A stretch of DNA of 64,000 nt from Planctomycetota bacterium (GCA_029550525.1 JAKPHF010000077.1:1-64000), one strand, 5' to 3'; positions 34,588 to 43,400 are shown, counted from the first letter of the stretch. Notes: generated by a model not told the origin, from the letters alone. Translations and numbers: made by a program.

Positions 34588-36597
34588 TTACTCTTTGACG
34601 ATCGCGTTGAACCGGCAGGCGTCGATGCACGTTCCGCAGCCGATGCACTTGTCCATGACGATGTAATGCGGATTCTTGACCGAACCGACGATCGCTTCGG
34701 CCGGGCAGCGCTTGGCGCACAGCGTGCAGCCCTTGCACTTCTCGGCCTCGATCCGGTAAGTCAGCAGCTCGCGGCATACGCCGGCCGGGCACTTGCGGTC
34801 GTAAATATGTGCCTCGTACTCGTCACGGAACCACCGCAGCGTGCTGAGCACGGGGTTGGGAGCGGTCTGCCCCAGCCCGCACAGGCTCGTCTCGCGGATG
34901 ACCTGGGCCAGCCGCGGCATGGCCATCACACTCTGGAACCGATGCAGGGCGTCGAAGTTTTTCTCGTTCTTCTCGCCCCGGGTGATCCGCTTGAGCGTCT
35001 CCAGCAGCCGCCGCGTGCCTTCCCGGCAGGGGATGCACTTGCCGCAGCTTTCCCGCTGGATGAAGTCCATGAAGAACTTGGCCACGTCCACCATGCAGGT
35101 GTCCTCGTCCATCACGACGAGTCCGCCCGAGCCCATCATGGCTCCCACTGTCTTAAGCGATTCGTAGTTGACGTCGATGTCCAGGTGCTGCGAGGGAATG
35201 CAGCCGCCGGAAGGCCCGCCGATCTGCACCGCCTTGTATCGCTTGCCGTTGGGAATACCCCCGCCGATGTCGAACACGATCTGCCGGATGGTGGTGCCCA
35301 TGGCCACTTCCACCAGGCCCGTGCGGGCGACCTTGCCCGACAGCGCGAAGACCTTGGTTCCCTTGCTGGTGTCGGTGCCGACCGCACTGAACGCGGCGGC
35401 GCCGCGGGCGGCGATCACCGGCACGTTCGCCAACGTCTCGACGTTGTTGATGACGGTGGGCTTGCCCATCAGGCCTTTGACGGCCGGGAAGGGGGGGCGT
35501 GGGCGCGGCATGCCGCGTTTTCCCTCGATGCTGTGAATCAATGCGGTCTCTTCGCCGCACACGAACGCGCCCGCCCCCATCTTGATCTTAATATCGAGGC
35601 TGAAGTCGCTGCCCAGGATGTTCTTGCCCAGCAGGCCGTACTCCTTGGCCTGGGCGATCGCCCGCTGCAGGTGCTCGATGGCCAGCGGATACTCGGCCCG
35701 GATGTACACATACGCGAACGAAGCGCCGATGCCGTAGGCGGCCAGGATCATGCCCTCTATCAACCGGTGCGGATCGCCTTCGATCACCGCCCGGTCCATG
35801 AACGCCCCGGGGTCGCCCTCGTCGGCGTTGCACACGAGGTATTTCTGGTCCCCGTGGGCCGCCCGGGCGAACTTCCACTTCTTGCCCGTGGGGAAGCCGC
35901 CGCCGCCGCGTCCTCGCAGACCGCTGGCCTCGACCATGTCGCAGACTTCCTCGCCGGACATGGTCTTGAGGATGCGAGCCACCGACCGGTAACCGCCCAT
36001 GGCGATGTACTCATCGATGTTCTTGGGATCGATGATGCCGCAGTTGGCCAGCACCCACCGCATCTGCGGAGCAAAGAACGGGTGCTCGTCCAGGTAGGGC
36101 ATGTCGGCCCAAGGCTGCAGCGAGGCCTTCTCGGCCGGGCGATGCTGACCCAACGCCAGTTCCGCGGGGATGGTGCCGGCGAAGACGCCATCCAACAATG
36201 GGGTGACTTTTTCCTGGGTGATACCGCGGAACGAAGCGCGGGTACGGCCCGGCAGTTGCACGTCCACGATGGGTTCAGCCGAGCACAGGCCGATGCAACC
36301 TACTTCCACAATGTCCGCTTCGACCTTCTTTTCCTGCAGATAATTCTTGATGGCATCGACGGTCTGGCGGGCGCCCGCCCCCAGTCCGCAGGTGCCCGTG
36401 CCGACGAAGATCGTCGGGCGAGACACCCGTTCGCGCCGCAGATCGGCCAGCCGGGTCTGCCACTCGGGCCCCAGCTCCTCATCGGTTCGGCTCAACACCG
36501 CGATGATGGAGTCGGCTGAGTTGTTGCAGCACGACTCGGCCGCCTTCTCCGCACAGCCGCAACTATTCTCAGCCTTAGGCCGCTTCGCCTTTGCCAT
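34588..36597 (-). CDS. hydB: Bifurcating [FeFe]-hydrogenase flavoprotein subunit (HydB/HndC, NuoF-like)
   Basis: 669 residues. NADH- and FMN-binding subunit. After a cysteine-rich start (residues about 13-25, CGC and CC pairs) comes a thioredoxin-like [2Fe-2S] domain (GTGTCGLGAGA, VEVGCIGLCSAEP), then the NuoF core with glycine-rich GLRGRGGGGFPTGKKW and VCNADEGDPGAFMDR, the SLBB domain and a [4Fe-4S] site ESCGKCIPCREGT. The C-terminus adds two ferredoxin-type clusters (CKGCTLCAKRCPAEAI and CIGCGTCIDACRFNAI). This is the complete HndC-type layout. It overlaps hydC by 23 bases. Confidence 0.96.
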   Translation of the reverse strand: MAKAKRPKAENSCGCAEKAAESCCNNSADSIIAVLSRTDEELGPEWQTRLADLRRERVSRPTIFVGTGTCGLGAGARQTVDAIKNYLQEKKVEADIVEVGCIGLCSAEPIVDVQLPGRTRASFRGITQEKVTPLLDGVFAGTIPAELALGQHRPAEKASLQPWADMPYLDEHPFFAPQMRWVLANCGIIDPKNIDEYIAMGGYRSVARILKTMSGEEVCDMVEASGLRGRGGGGFPTGKKWKFARAAHGDQKYLVCNADEGDPGAFMDRAVIEGDPHRLIEGMILAAYGIGASFAYVYIRAEYPLAIEHLQRAIAQAKEYGLLGKNILGSDFSLDIKIKMGAGAFVCGEETALIHSIEGKRGMPRPRPPFPAVKGLMGKPTVINNVETLANVPVIAARGAAAFSAVGTDTSKGTKVFALSGKVARTGLVEVAMGTTIRQIVFDIGGGIPNGKRYKAVQIGGPSGGCIPSQHLDIDVNYESLKTVGAMMGSGGLVVMDEDTCMVDVAKFFMDFIQRESCGKCIPCREGTRRLLETLKRITRGEKNEKNFDALHRFQSVMAMPRLAQVIRETSLCGLGQTAPNPVLSTLRWFRDEYEAHIYDRKCPAGVCRELLTYRIEAEKCKGCTLCAKRCPAEAIVGSVKNPHYIVMDKCIGCGTCIDACRFNAIVKE

Positions 36598-37066
36598 TTT
36601 CGCTTGCTCGCTTTCGATAGGAATCCAGAATTTGCTCCACCTTCTTCGTGGTGACGCCGGCATGGAACTCGCCGTTGATGGAGATCACCGGGGCCAGGCC
36701 GCACGCGCCGATGCAGGCCACCACTTCCAGGCTGAACAGACCGTCGCGCGTGGTCTGTCCCGCCTCGATCTTGAGACTGCGCTGGATGGCGTCGAGGACC
36801 GCGGCCGAGCCCTTCACGTGGCAGGCCGTGCCGCGACACACCTGGATGTGGAAGCGGCCTTGCGGCTGGAATCGGAACTGGTTGTAGAAGGTGGCCACGC
36901 CGTAAATCTTGCTGGCCGGCAACCGCAGGTGTTCGCCCACCCGAACCACGGCCTCCCGCGACAAGTACCCGTGGCGGGCCTGCACTTCCTGCAGAATCGG
37001 AATCAGGCTGTCCCGGCCGGCGTCCGGGTGATTCTGTAAGATGGGCTCGATATCAAACGCGATCAC
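36575..37066 (-). CDS. hydC: Bifurcating [FeFe]-hydrogenase small subunit (HydC/HndA, NuoE-like)
   Basis: 163 residues with a thioredoxin-like [2Fe-2S] fold; ligands Cys77, Cys82, Cys118 and Cys122 (CRGTAC and CIGAC). Motifs GVATFYNQFRFQPQG and the N-terminal helical bundle match NuoE/HndA. The GTG start at 37066 is preceded by GAGGAGG, a strong site. First gene of an eight-gene operon driven by the sigma-54 promoter at 37197-37212. Confidence 0.95.
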   Translation of the reverse strand: MIAFDIEPILQNHPDAGRDSLIPILQEVQARHGYLSREAVVRVGEHLRLPASKIYGVATFYNQFRFQPQGRFHIQVCRGTACHVKGSAAVLDAIQRSLKIEAGQTTRDGLFSLEVVACIGACGLAPVISINGEFHAGVTTKKVEQILDSYRKRASENGKGEAA

Positions 37067-37196
37067 AAAGCCTCCTCATCGCCTGTTGGCTGCTCCGAAC
37101 CTGCTGAGACTCGGCCATAACCCCCAAGCCTGATTCCATACCACTCAGGCCTGTGCAAGTCCGGCTGGCAGGGGATTGTTTGTGCCTTTTTTCACG

Positions 37197-37212
37197 AGCA
37201 AGTGGTGTGCCA
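37197..37212 (-). promoter_or_regulatory. Sigma-54 promoter of the hydrogenase operon
   Basis: On the minus strand the sequence reads TGGCAC-ACCAC-TTGCT, an essentially perfect -24/-12 element. Transcription would start near 37186, leaving about 120 bases of leader before hydC. An activator-site cluster lies about 120 bases upstream at 37330-37355, and an NtrC-type activator is encoded next to the kinase. Confidence 0.88.
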
Positions 37213-37329
37213 AAGCTCGGCGAGAGCCGGATGTGGGCACAGACCCGCGGGCGATGGCGTCAAATTGCGTTTTGGGTGGACAGATTGAATCTATGATGCA
37301 CGAAATGGCCGGATTCTCAGGCCAGTTCC

Positions 37330-37355
37330 TGTATTGTCGACGTATACACTGTATA
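37330..37355. promoter_or_regulatory. Activator-binding site cluster upstream of hydC (UAS 1)
   Basis: Three half-sites: TGTAT (37330-37334), ATACA (37344-37348) and TGTATA (37350-37355). The first two form TGTAT-N9-ATACA; the last two form the perfect palindrome TATACA-C-TGTATA (37343-37355). An 11-mer TACACTGTATA is shared with 41047-41057. The spacing to the sigma-54 promoter is typical for enhancer binding. Confidence 0.75.
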
Positions 37356-37494
37356 AGGAGTAAGGTCTTTCTGTATCCTGGAATCGGAACATGTGTTCGG
37401 TTTTGGCGCGAGGTCGCGAAATCTGAATAATCAGATGATCTGACTTCTTGCCCTGCCGCTGGGCCAAAATCCTCAGGTGCGGAGCCGTGATGAA

Positions 37495-39450
37495 ATGACC
37501 ATTCGTTTTAAGTTGACCATGGGGTTCATCGCGGTCGTCCTCGTGCTCAACAGCCTGCTTTCGTTCGCCACCGTCAAGCATCTGGGGAAGGTCTGGCTTC
37601 GGGAGATCCAGAGCCGGGTCCGACTGGACCTGAACTCGGCCCGCGCGGCGTACGCCTGCCAGATTATGGGGGTCGCTCGCTTGCTCGACGGCGCTGCGCT
37701 GAACGAGGATCTCGCGCGAGCCGTAGCAGCAGGTGACACCGATGCACTGGTTCCGCTGCTGCATGCGTTGTATGAGCGTGGCGAAATGGACGTGCTCGAC
37801 GCGGTGGCGCCGGATGGCCGCGTGCTGTGTCGCGCCCGCCAGGACGCCGCGGGAGGCGGATCGCTGGCCGGCGATCCCGTGCTGGAGGCCGCCATCGCCA
37901 AGGGAACGGCCTTCAGCGGGACCGTGCTCTTGAATCGGGCGGTCCTCGAACAAGAGGGGGCCGGCCTGGTTCATCAGGCCGAGGTGAAGTTGCGCGACAC
38001 GCCGGCGGCCCGGTCGACGACCGACACGGTTCGGCAAGACGCGCTCGCGCTGGCCGCCGCCGTTCCGCTGTTCGATCGGACCCATAGAATGGTCGGCCTT
38101 CTCTACGCGGCCAACCTCCTCAACCACCGCCACGAACTCGTCGACCGCATTCGCGACCAGGTCTTCCCGCACGAACTCTACGGCGGTAAGCCGGTGGGCA
38201 CGGTGACGCTCTTTCAGCAGGATGTGCGCATCAGCACCAACGTGCGCGATGAGCACGGCGAGCGAGCGGTGGGCACCCGCATGAGCGACGCGGTGTATCG
38301 ACGCGTGTTGGAAGCGGGGCAGACTTACGCGGACCGGGCTTTCGTGGTGAATGATCACTACATCAGTGCGTATGAGCCCATCAAGGATCCGTCCGGCCGC
38401 ACCATCGGCGCCCTGTACGTCGGGCTGCTCGAAGCGCCGTTCAGCAACCGGCACAACCTGCTCGTCACTGGCTTCCTCGTGATGGTGGGGGCGGCCAGCG
38501 CGGCCTGCCTCGTGTTGATGTTCGTGGTGACCAAGCGGGTGTTGCGGCCCATCGGCGGGCTGATCGAAATGTCGCGGAAAGTGGTGGCGGGCGATCTGAC
38601 GGCCCGCGTCGAGCATTGTCCGCCCGGCGAGATGGGTGAGTTGTGCCGGGCGGTCAACAACATGGCCGATGCCGTCGCCCTTCGCGAGAAGAAGCTGGAA
38701 GAGACCACCAGCCGGCAGATCAACCAGAGCGAGAAGCTGGCCTCCATCGGCCGACTGGCCGCGGGCGTGGCCCATGAGATCAACAACCCACTCACCGGCG
38801 TGCTGACGTTTGCTCACCTGCTTCGCGAGAAGTCCAACATGGATGCCCAGGATCGGCAGGACCTGGACGTCATCATCCACGAGACTACACGAGTGGGCGA
38901 AATCGTCGGCAGCCTCCTGGACTTTGCCCGAGAACGGCCCGCGAACAAGGCCATGGTCGATTTGAACCAGGTGGTGCGTCAGACGGTGCGGCTGATTGCC
39001 AGCCAATCGCAGTTCAAGAAGATCCGGATAGAAGAGCACCTGGACGAGAATCTTCCGCCTGTGTATGGCGACCGCAACCAGTTGCAGCAGGTCGTCCTGA
39101 ATCTGGCCCTGAACGCCGGCGAAGCCATGCCCGACGGGGGCGACCTGACGATCAGCACGCTGTCTCGTGAGCGGGACGTGATGCTGAGCATTGCCGATAC
39201 CGGCTGCGGGATCCCCAAGGAACACCTGGACCGGATTTTCGATCCCTTCTTCACGACCAAGCCGGCGGGCAAGAGCACCGGTCTGGGATTGAGCGTCAGC
39301 CATCGGATCGTCCAGCAGCACGGGGGCGTGCTGAGCGTCGAGAGCGAGGAGGGGCGAGGGGCTACGTTCACGGTGGCCTTGCCGTTTGGCGAAGAGCCTG
39401 CGGCGCCGGATAATGAGGAGGCGCTCATCGCCAACGCAAACGAGCCATGA
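37495..39450 (+). CDS. Membrane sensor histidine kinase (Cache-like sensor, HAMP, HisKA, HATPase)
   Basis: 651 residues. TM1 (about 7-26), a large extracytoplasmic Cache-like domain (about 30-305, including GRTIGALYVGLLEAPF), TM2 (about 315-338), a HAMP linker, the HisKA box GVAHEINNPLTGVLTFAHLL with the phosphorylated His, and the ATPase with NQLQQVVLNLALNAGEAMPDGG, DTGCGIP and GLGLSVSHRIV. I chose the ATG at 37495, with GGAG 10 bases upstream, over the GTG at 37477. It is followed 51 bases later by the NtrC-type regulator, so they form a pair. The signal sensed is unknown; H2, redox state or a metabolite are options. Confidence 0.9.
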   Translation: MTIRFKLTMGFIAVVLVLNSLLSFATVKHLGKVWLREIQSRVRLDLNSARAAYACQIMGVARLLDGAALNEDLARAVAAGDTDALVPLLHALYERGEMDVLDAVAPDGRVLCRARQDAAGGGSLAGDPVLEAAIAKGTAFSGTVLLNRAVLEQEGAGLVHQAEVKLRDTPAARSTTDTVRQDALALAAAVPLFDRTHRMVGLLYAANLLNHRHELVDRIRDQVFPHELYGGKPVGTVTLFQQDVRISTNVRDEHGERAVGTRMSDAVYRRVLEAGQTYADRAFVVNDHYISAYEPIKDPSGRTIGALYVGLLEAPFSNRHNLLVTGFLVMVGAASAACLVLMFVVTKRVLRPIGGLIEMSRKVVAGDLTARVEHCPPGEMGELCRAVNNMADAVALREKKLEETTSRQINQSEKLASIGRLAAGVAHEINNPLTGVLTFAHLLREKSNMDAQDRQDLDVIIHETTRVGEIVGSLLDFARERPANKAMVDLNQVVRQTVRLIASQSQFKKIRIEEHLDENLPPVYGDRNQLQQVVLNLALNAGEAMPDGGDLTISTLSRERDVMLSIADTGCGIPKEHLDRIFDPFFTTKPAGKSTGLGLSVSHRIVQQHGGVLSVESEEGRGATFTVALPFGEEPAAPDNEEALIANANEP

Positions 39451-39501
39451 GCAAGCCGCGGGCTCCTGGCCCGCGCGGATCGAGATGGAGACCGGACGTA
39501 C

Positions 39502-40953
39502 GTGTCAGAGGCACCCATGAGCACCAGCCCGGAGCAGACCGTCATCCCCGCCCCGCAGCGCATCCTCGTTATTGACGACGAGATGGTGGTGGGCTTGGCC
39601 TGCCAGCGAACGCTGTCCGCTGACGGCCACCAGGTCGAGTGCTGCCAGGATCCCCAGGCGGGACTGAACATGGCCCTGACCGGCGGCTTCGATCTGATCC
39701 TGGTGGATCTCATGATGCCGGGCCTTGGCGGGATCGAGATTCTCAAGCACCTGCGGGCCGCCGGCGTTTCGAGCGAGGTGGTGATCGTCACCGGCCACTC
39801 CACCGTCGAAACGGCCGTCGAGGCCATGAAGGAAGGGGCGGCCGACTACATCTCCAAGCCGTTCTCGCCCAACCAGCTCAAGATGGTGCTCAAGAAGGTC
39901 TGGGAACGCTCGACGCTGGTCCGCGAGAACGCCTCCCTTCGCCAGGAGCTGGAAATGCAGCGAGGGCTGGAAGGCATCATCGGCGAGAGCCGGCCCATGG
40001 AGCGGGTTTTCTCGCTGATCCGTCGCGTCGCTCCGACCGACGGTACGGTTCTGGTCACCGGCGAGAGCGGTACGGGCAAGGAGATGGTCGTGCGGGCCAT
40101 TCACCGGTTGAGCCGGCGCAAGGACCACGCCCTGGTGGGATGTGATTGCAGCGCCCTGGCGCCCAGCCTGCTCAAGAGCGAGCTCTTCGGACACGTGAAG
40201 GGCTCGTTCACCGGGGCCATCGCCACCAAGCAGGGTTTGTTCGAGGCCGCCAACAAGGGGACGCTCTTCCTTGACGAGGTGGCCAGCCTGAGCATGGAAA
40301 CGCAGGGCAAGCTGCTGCGGGTACTGGAAACCAAGCGGGTCAAGATGGTGGGCGACACCACCGAACGCGAAGTGGACATTCGGCTGGTGGCGGCGACGAA
40401 TCGCGAGCTGTCCGAGATGGTGGAAGAGGGCACGTTCCGCGAGGACCTCTATTACCGGCTGAACGTCGTGCCCATTTACCTGCCTCCCCTTCGCGAACGG
40501 CAGGGCGACGTGCCTCGGCTGGCCATGTCCTTCCTCGACCGCTTCTGCCGCAAGAACAACGTCGAGGTCAAGGGCTTCTCGCCCGAGGCCATGGCTTGCA
40601 TGGAAAGCTACCACTGGCCGGGCAACGTCCGCGAGTTACGCAACATCGTGGAGCGCATGGCCATCCTGTGCGACGCCGACCGCATCGAAGTCCGCCACTT
40701 GCCGGCCGAGATTCGCCAGGCTCCGCCTCGGCCGACGATCACGTCCATCCCGACCACCTGGGAGGAGTTCAAGCGGCTCAAGCAGCAGGTCCGGGACAGC
40801 GCGGTCCAGGATCTCGAGCGCCGTTTCCTCATGGGGGCCTTGCAGCGGTCGGAAGGGAACGTCAGCCGGGCCGCCGAGCAGGTCGGCATGCAGCGAACCA
40901 ACTTCCACGCCCTCATGCGACGCTATGGACTGACGTCCGAGATCGCACCGTAA
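39502..40953 (+). CDS. NtrC-family sigma-54-dependent response regulator
   Basis: 483 residues. Receiver (about 19-135, phospho-Asp in LILVDLMMPGLGG), AAA+ domain (about 155-390: Walker A GESGTGKE, the sigma-54 contact loop as GSFTGA in place of GAFTGA, Walker B LFLDEVASL) and a Fis-type HTH at the C-terminus (GNVSRAAEQVGMQRTNFHAL). GTG at 39502 or ATG at 39517 could be the start. As the only sigma-54 activator in the window it is the best candidate to bind the TGTAT/ATACA clusters and drive both sigma-54 promoters. Confidence 0.94.
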   Translation: MSEAPMSTSPEQTVIPAPQRILVIDDEMVVGLACQRTLSADGHQVECCQDPQAGLNMALTGGFDLILVDLMMPGLGGIEILKHLRAAGVSSEVVIVTGHSTVETAVEAMKEGAADYISKPFSPNQLKMVLKKVWERSTLVRENASLRQELEMQRGLEGIIGESRPMERVFSLIRRVAPTDGTVLVTGESGTGKEMVVRAIHRLSRRKDHALVGCDCSALAPSLLKSELFGHVKGSFTGAIATKQGLFEAANKGTLFLDEVASLSMETQGKLLRVLETKRVKMVGDTTEREVDIRLVAATNRELSEMVEEGTFREDLYYRLNVVPIYLPPLRERQGDVPRLAMSFLDRFCRKNNVEVKGFSPEAMACMESYHWPGNVRELRNIVERMAILCDADRIEVRHLPAEIRQAPPRPTITSIPTTWEEFKRLKQQVRDSAVQDLERRFLMGALQRSEGNVSRAAEQVGMQRTNFHALMRRYGLTSEIAP

Positions 40954-41044
40954 GGGCGGAACGTCCTATGTTTCTGCCCGGCGCCGCCGTGCGCCGGCTG
41001 TAGAGGTCGCGCCCCTCTGTATACCCCGCACTGAATCCTCGCTC

Positions 41045-41071
41045 TGTACACTGTATATTTCCGCAATACAG
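41045..41071. promoter_or_regulatory. Activator-binding site cluster (UAS 2)
   Basis: Half-sites TGTACA (41045-41050), CTGTAT (41051-41056) and ATACAG (41066-41071). The last two repeat the TGTAT-N9-ATACA arrangement seen at 37330-37348 with exactly the same spacing, and TACACTGTATA (41047-41057) is identical to the copy near hydC. It lies about 75 bases upstream of the sigma-54 promoter at 41145. Confidence 0.75.
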
Positions 41072-41144
41072 TCCGGAGGGTCCGAAAAGCAGTTTTTCCC
41101 TCGCTTTTCCCGCCAAATCACTCCAGATGGTCCACAAATCGGGT

Positions 41145-41160
41145 TGGCACGCATGATGCA
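41145..41160 (+). promoter_or_regulatory. Sigma-54 promoter of the GcvH-like receiver / Hdr-Flox operon
   Basis: TGGCAC-GCATG-ATGCA, with the obligatory GG (41146-41147) and GC (41158-41159) exactly 10 bases apart. Only one base departs from the strict -12 consensus (ATGCA for TTGCA). Predicted start near 41171, 33 bases before the ATG at 41204. Confidence 0.82.
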
Positions 41161-41203
41161 AGGCCGGACCTAAGGCGTGCGAACACTTTGAGGGAGCCTG
41201 CTC

Positions 41204-42790
41204 ATGTCAACCGATCCGACACTTCTCATCGTGGATGACGAGGAAGTCATCTGCCAGGGCTGCCAGCGCGTCCTTTCCCGCCAGGGATACCAGGTCGAAA
41301 CCAGCAAGGAGCCGCGCGAAGGCCTGACGCTGGCCAGCGAACGACACTACGATGCCATCCTGCTTGACATCTCGATGCCTTCGATGGACGGCATCGAGTT
41401 CCTCGAGCACCTTCGTAAGCGCAAGCCCGATGTTCCGGTCATCTTCATCACCGGACATCCGAGCATTCCGAACGCGACGTCGGCGGTTCGGTTGGGGGCG
41501 GCCGACTACATCACCAAGCCGTTTACACCAGAAGAAATCACCGAATCCGTGCAGCGGCTGGTCCGGCCCCGAAGCGCAGCACCCGCGATTGAGGTGCCGG
41601 CCACGTCAAACAGCGGCGTGTCGCAGTGGACGCCGGACACCAAGGGTCTGCTGTTCTGGGAAGAGACCTGGATGCTGCCCGATGACGACGGCGAACTGCT
41701 CGTCGGGCCCATGGTCGGCCGATCGGTGGCCGCCGCGGTTCAGTCAGTGCGCCTGCCGCAGATGGGCGAGGTCGTCTATCAGGGCCTGCCCATGGCCGGT
41801 CTGGTGATGGCCGACGGCAGCGTGCGCACCGTGCCCGCGCCGGTTTCCGGCGTGGTCTGTGCGATCAACTCCGCGCTGGCGGACAACCCGGCGGCTCTGG
41901 CCGATGCGGAAGGCCGAACCGGCTGGGTGGCCAGTATCTCGCCGACGCGCCTGGCTGAAGAGGAAGTGCACTGCCGGTATCGCCGCGTGCTTCTGCTGAA
42001 TGCCGACGAATCCGCGGCCCGTGAGCAATCGCAGAAACTCGCAGCCCTGGGCTGCCAGGTTCGCAGTCTGGCCGACTGGGACGACCGCCTGGCCGCTGAG
42101 CTGAACGGTGTGCTGGTCATCCTCGATTCGCGATCGTTCCGCGGCAAAGGCGCGGTCATCGTCGAGCGCATCAACACGCTGGCGCCATCGGCCAAGATTG
42201 TCGTGCTGGCCGCGCCCGACGCCCGGTGGGAAGCCGATTACCGCCGTCACAAGATCTTCTTCTACGCGATTCAGCCGTTCGTGGACGGCGAGATCGTGGA
42301 CATTCTGGACGCTGCGTTCCGGTCGCAGGTCCATGCCGCCGGCAAGGAAGCGGGCACCGGTGCGCTGGACTACGTGAGCAAGATCTGCATCACCAACCGG
42401 GCGGGCCTGAAGGTTTGCCTGCTCGCCGAAGGCGGCTTGTTGCAGAAGGATGCCGGCCTGGGCCGGTACGTTCGCCGCAAGCTGCTCGAGCTGACCCTGC
42501 CCGTCGAGACCACACTGGGCAGCAGCACCATCAGCCCGATCAAGGTCATGAAAGCGGCCAGCTCATACGACCGGGTGATCGTCCTCCTGGCCCGCGACAT
42601 GGGCCGGTTGCCCGGCTCGCTCGTGCAGTACACCAAGGGCGAGTACGTGGGCGTCACCGGTGATGAGGCGGCCAAGGTGGTGACCTTCGTGGTGCAGCCG
42701 GACAAAGGCAAGGGAAGCCCGTTCAAAGTGGAAGAGCGGACGGCGGCCATGCTGGCCGAGCATCTGGTCCGGCAAATGAGCGCGATTTGA
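41204..42790 (+). CDS. Receiver protein with a GcvH-like domain that lacks the lipoyl lysine
   Basis: 528 residues in four parts. 1-120: receiver (LLIVDDEE, phospho-Asp in ILLDISMPSMDG, Lys in TKPFTP). About 150-250: a glycine-cleavage-H-like fold (SVRLPQMGEVVYQG, then APVSGVVCAINSALADNPA and GRTGWVASI), but no lysine occurs between residues 149 and 277, so it cannot carry lipoate. About 260-372: a second, degenerate receiver-like domain. About 390-528: an unknown domain (ICITNRAGLKVCLLAEGGLL). There is no DNA-binding domain. First gene of the sigma-54-controlled Hdr-Flox operon, so a role in regulating or assembling that complex is likely. Confidence 0.75.
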   Translation: MSTDPTLLIVDDEEVICQGCQRVLSRQGYQVETSKEPREGLTLASERHYDAILLDISMPSMDGIEFLEHLRKRKPDVPVIFITGHPSIPNATSAVRLGAADYITKPFTPEEITESVQRLVRPRSAAPAIEVPATSNSGVSQWTPDTKGLLFWEETWMLPDDDGELLVGPMVGRSVAAAVQSVRLPQMGEVVYQGLPMAGLVMADGSVRTVPAPVSGVVCAINSALADNPAALADAEGRTGWVASISPTRLAEEEVHCRYRRVLLLNADESAAREQSQKLAALGCQVRSLADWDDRLAAELNGVLVILDSRSFRGKGAVIVERINTLAPSAKIVVLAAPDARWEADYRRHKIFFYAIQPFVDGEIVDILDAAFRSQVHAAGKEAGTGALDYVSKICITNRAGLKVCLLAEGGLLQKDAGLGRYVRRKLLELTLPVETTLGSSTISPIKVMKAASSYDRVIVLLARDMGRLPGSLVQYTKGEYVGVTGDEAAKVVTFVVQPDKGKGSPFKVEERTAAMLAEHLVRQMSAI

Positions 42791-42835
42791 GCCGCGTCCG
42801 TCCGCTGGCGATGACGCGGGAAAGAGCGGAGTGAA

Positions 42836-43387
42836 ATGCAAGCAGTACAACAAGAAAATCCGGTCGAGCAGATCGCTCACACGAACGTGAGCCACTGCTA
42901 TCAGTGCGGCAAGTGCTCGGCCGGCTGTCCCATGGGCGAGCACATGGACGTGCTGCCCAACCAGTTGATCCGGCTCGTGCAGTTGGGCCGGATGGACAAG
43001 GCCATGCGAGCCCAATCCATCTGGTTGTGCGTGTCCTGTCAGACCTGCTCGACCCGCTGTCCGAAATCGGTGGACTGTGCCGGCATTATGGACGCTCTTC
43101 GCGAGCTCGCCGCCCGGAGCGGAAACCCCGCGTCCGAGCAGATGAGAACCGTCGTGTTCCAGCAGGCGTTCCTCGACAACATTCGGCGTTACGGGCGGCT
43201 GAATGAGCTGGAGCTGATCGCCTGGTTCAAGACCAAGGCCTTCGCGAAGGACTTCAGCGTGCCGCTGTTGTTCAAGGACGCCATGCTGGGCCCCAAGATG
43301 ATCCAGCGGGGCAAGTTCCATCTGAAAGGCGAGAAGGTTCGCGATCGCGACGTGGTTCAGCGGATCTTCGCGAAGTGTGCGTCGTAG
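42836..43387 (+). CDS. hdrC: Heterodisulfide reductase-like subunit C
   Basis: 183 residues with two [4Fe-4S] motifs, CYQCGKCSAGCP (about 21-32) and CVSCQTCSTRCP (about 65-76), in the HdrC arrangement, then a helical C-terminus. Relays electrons between HdrA and HdrB. GGAG lies shortly before the ATG. First of the seven electron-transfer subunit genes of this operon. Confidence 0.92.
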   Translation: MQAVQQENPVEQIAHTNVSHCYQCGKCSAGCPMGEHMDVLPNQLIRLVQLGRMDKAMRAQSIWLCVSCQTCSTRCPKSVDCAGIMDALRELAARSGNPASEQMRTVVFQQAFLDNIRRYGRLNELELIAWFKTKAFAKDFSVPLLFKDAMLGPKMIQRGKFHLKGEKVRDRDVVQRIFAKCAS

Positions 43388-43400
43388 TCTTGTTTTTTCT

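Noticed and set aside
32695..36519. A 1274-residue open frame antisense to hydA and hydB
   Set aside because: It is rich in His, Arg, Gln and Asp with no recognisable domain, and runs exactly opposite conserved hydrogenase genes. Long antisense frames are expected in GC-rich codon-biased DNA.
37160..37185. Second sigma-54-like TGGCAGGGG motif on the plus strand near 37165
   Set aside because: The GG-N10-GC spacing is not met and it would point into hydC antisense.
37356..37494. Sigma-54 promoter for the histidine kinase on the plus strand
   Set aside because: I checked each GG for a GC exactly 10 bases on; none fits with acceptable flanking bases. The kinase pair may have an ordinary promoter.
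37291..39321. Minus-strand frame of 676 codons opposite the histidine kinase
   Set aside because: No domain, and it would run through the activator-site cluster. The kinase frame is strongly supported.
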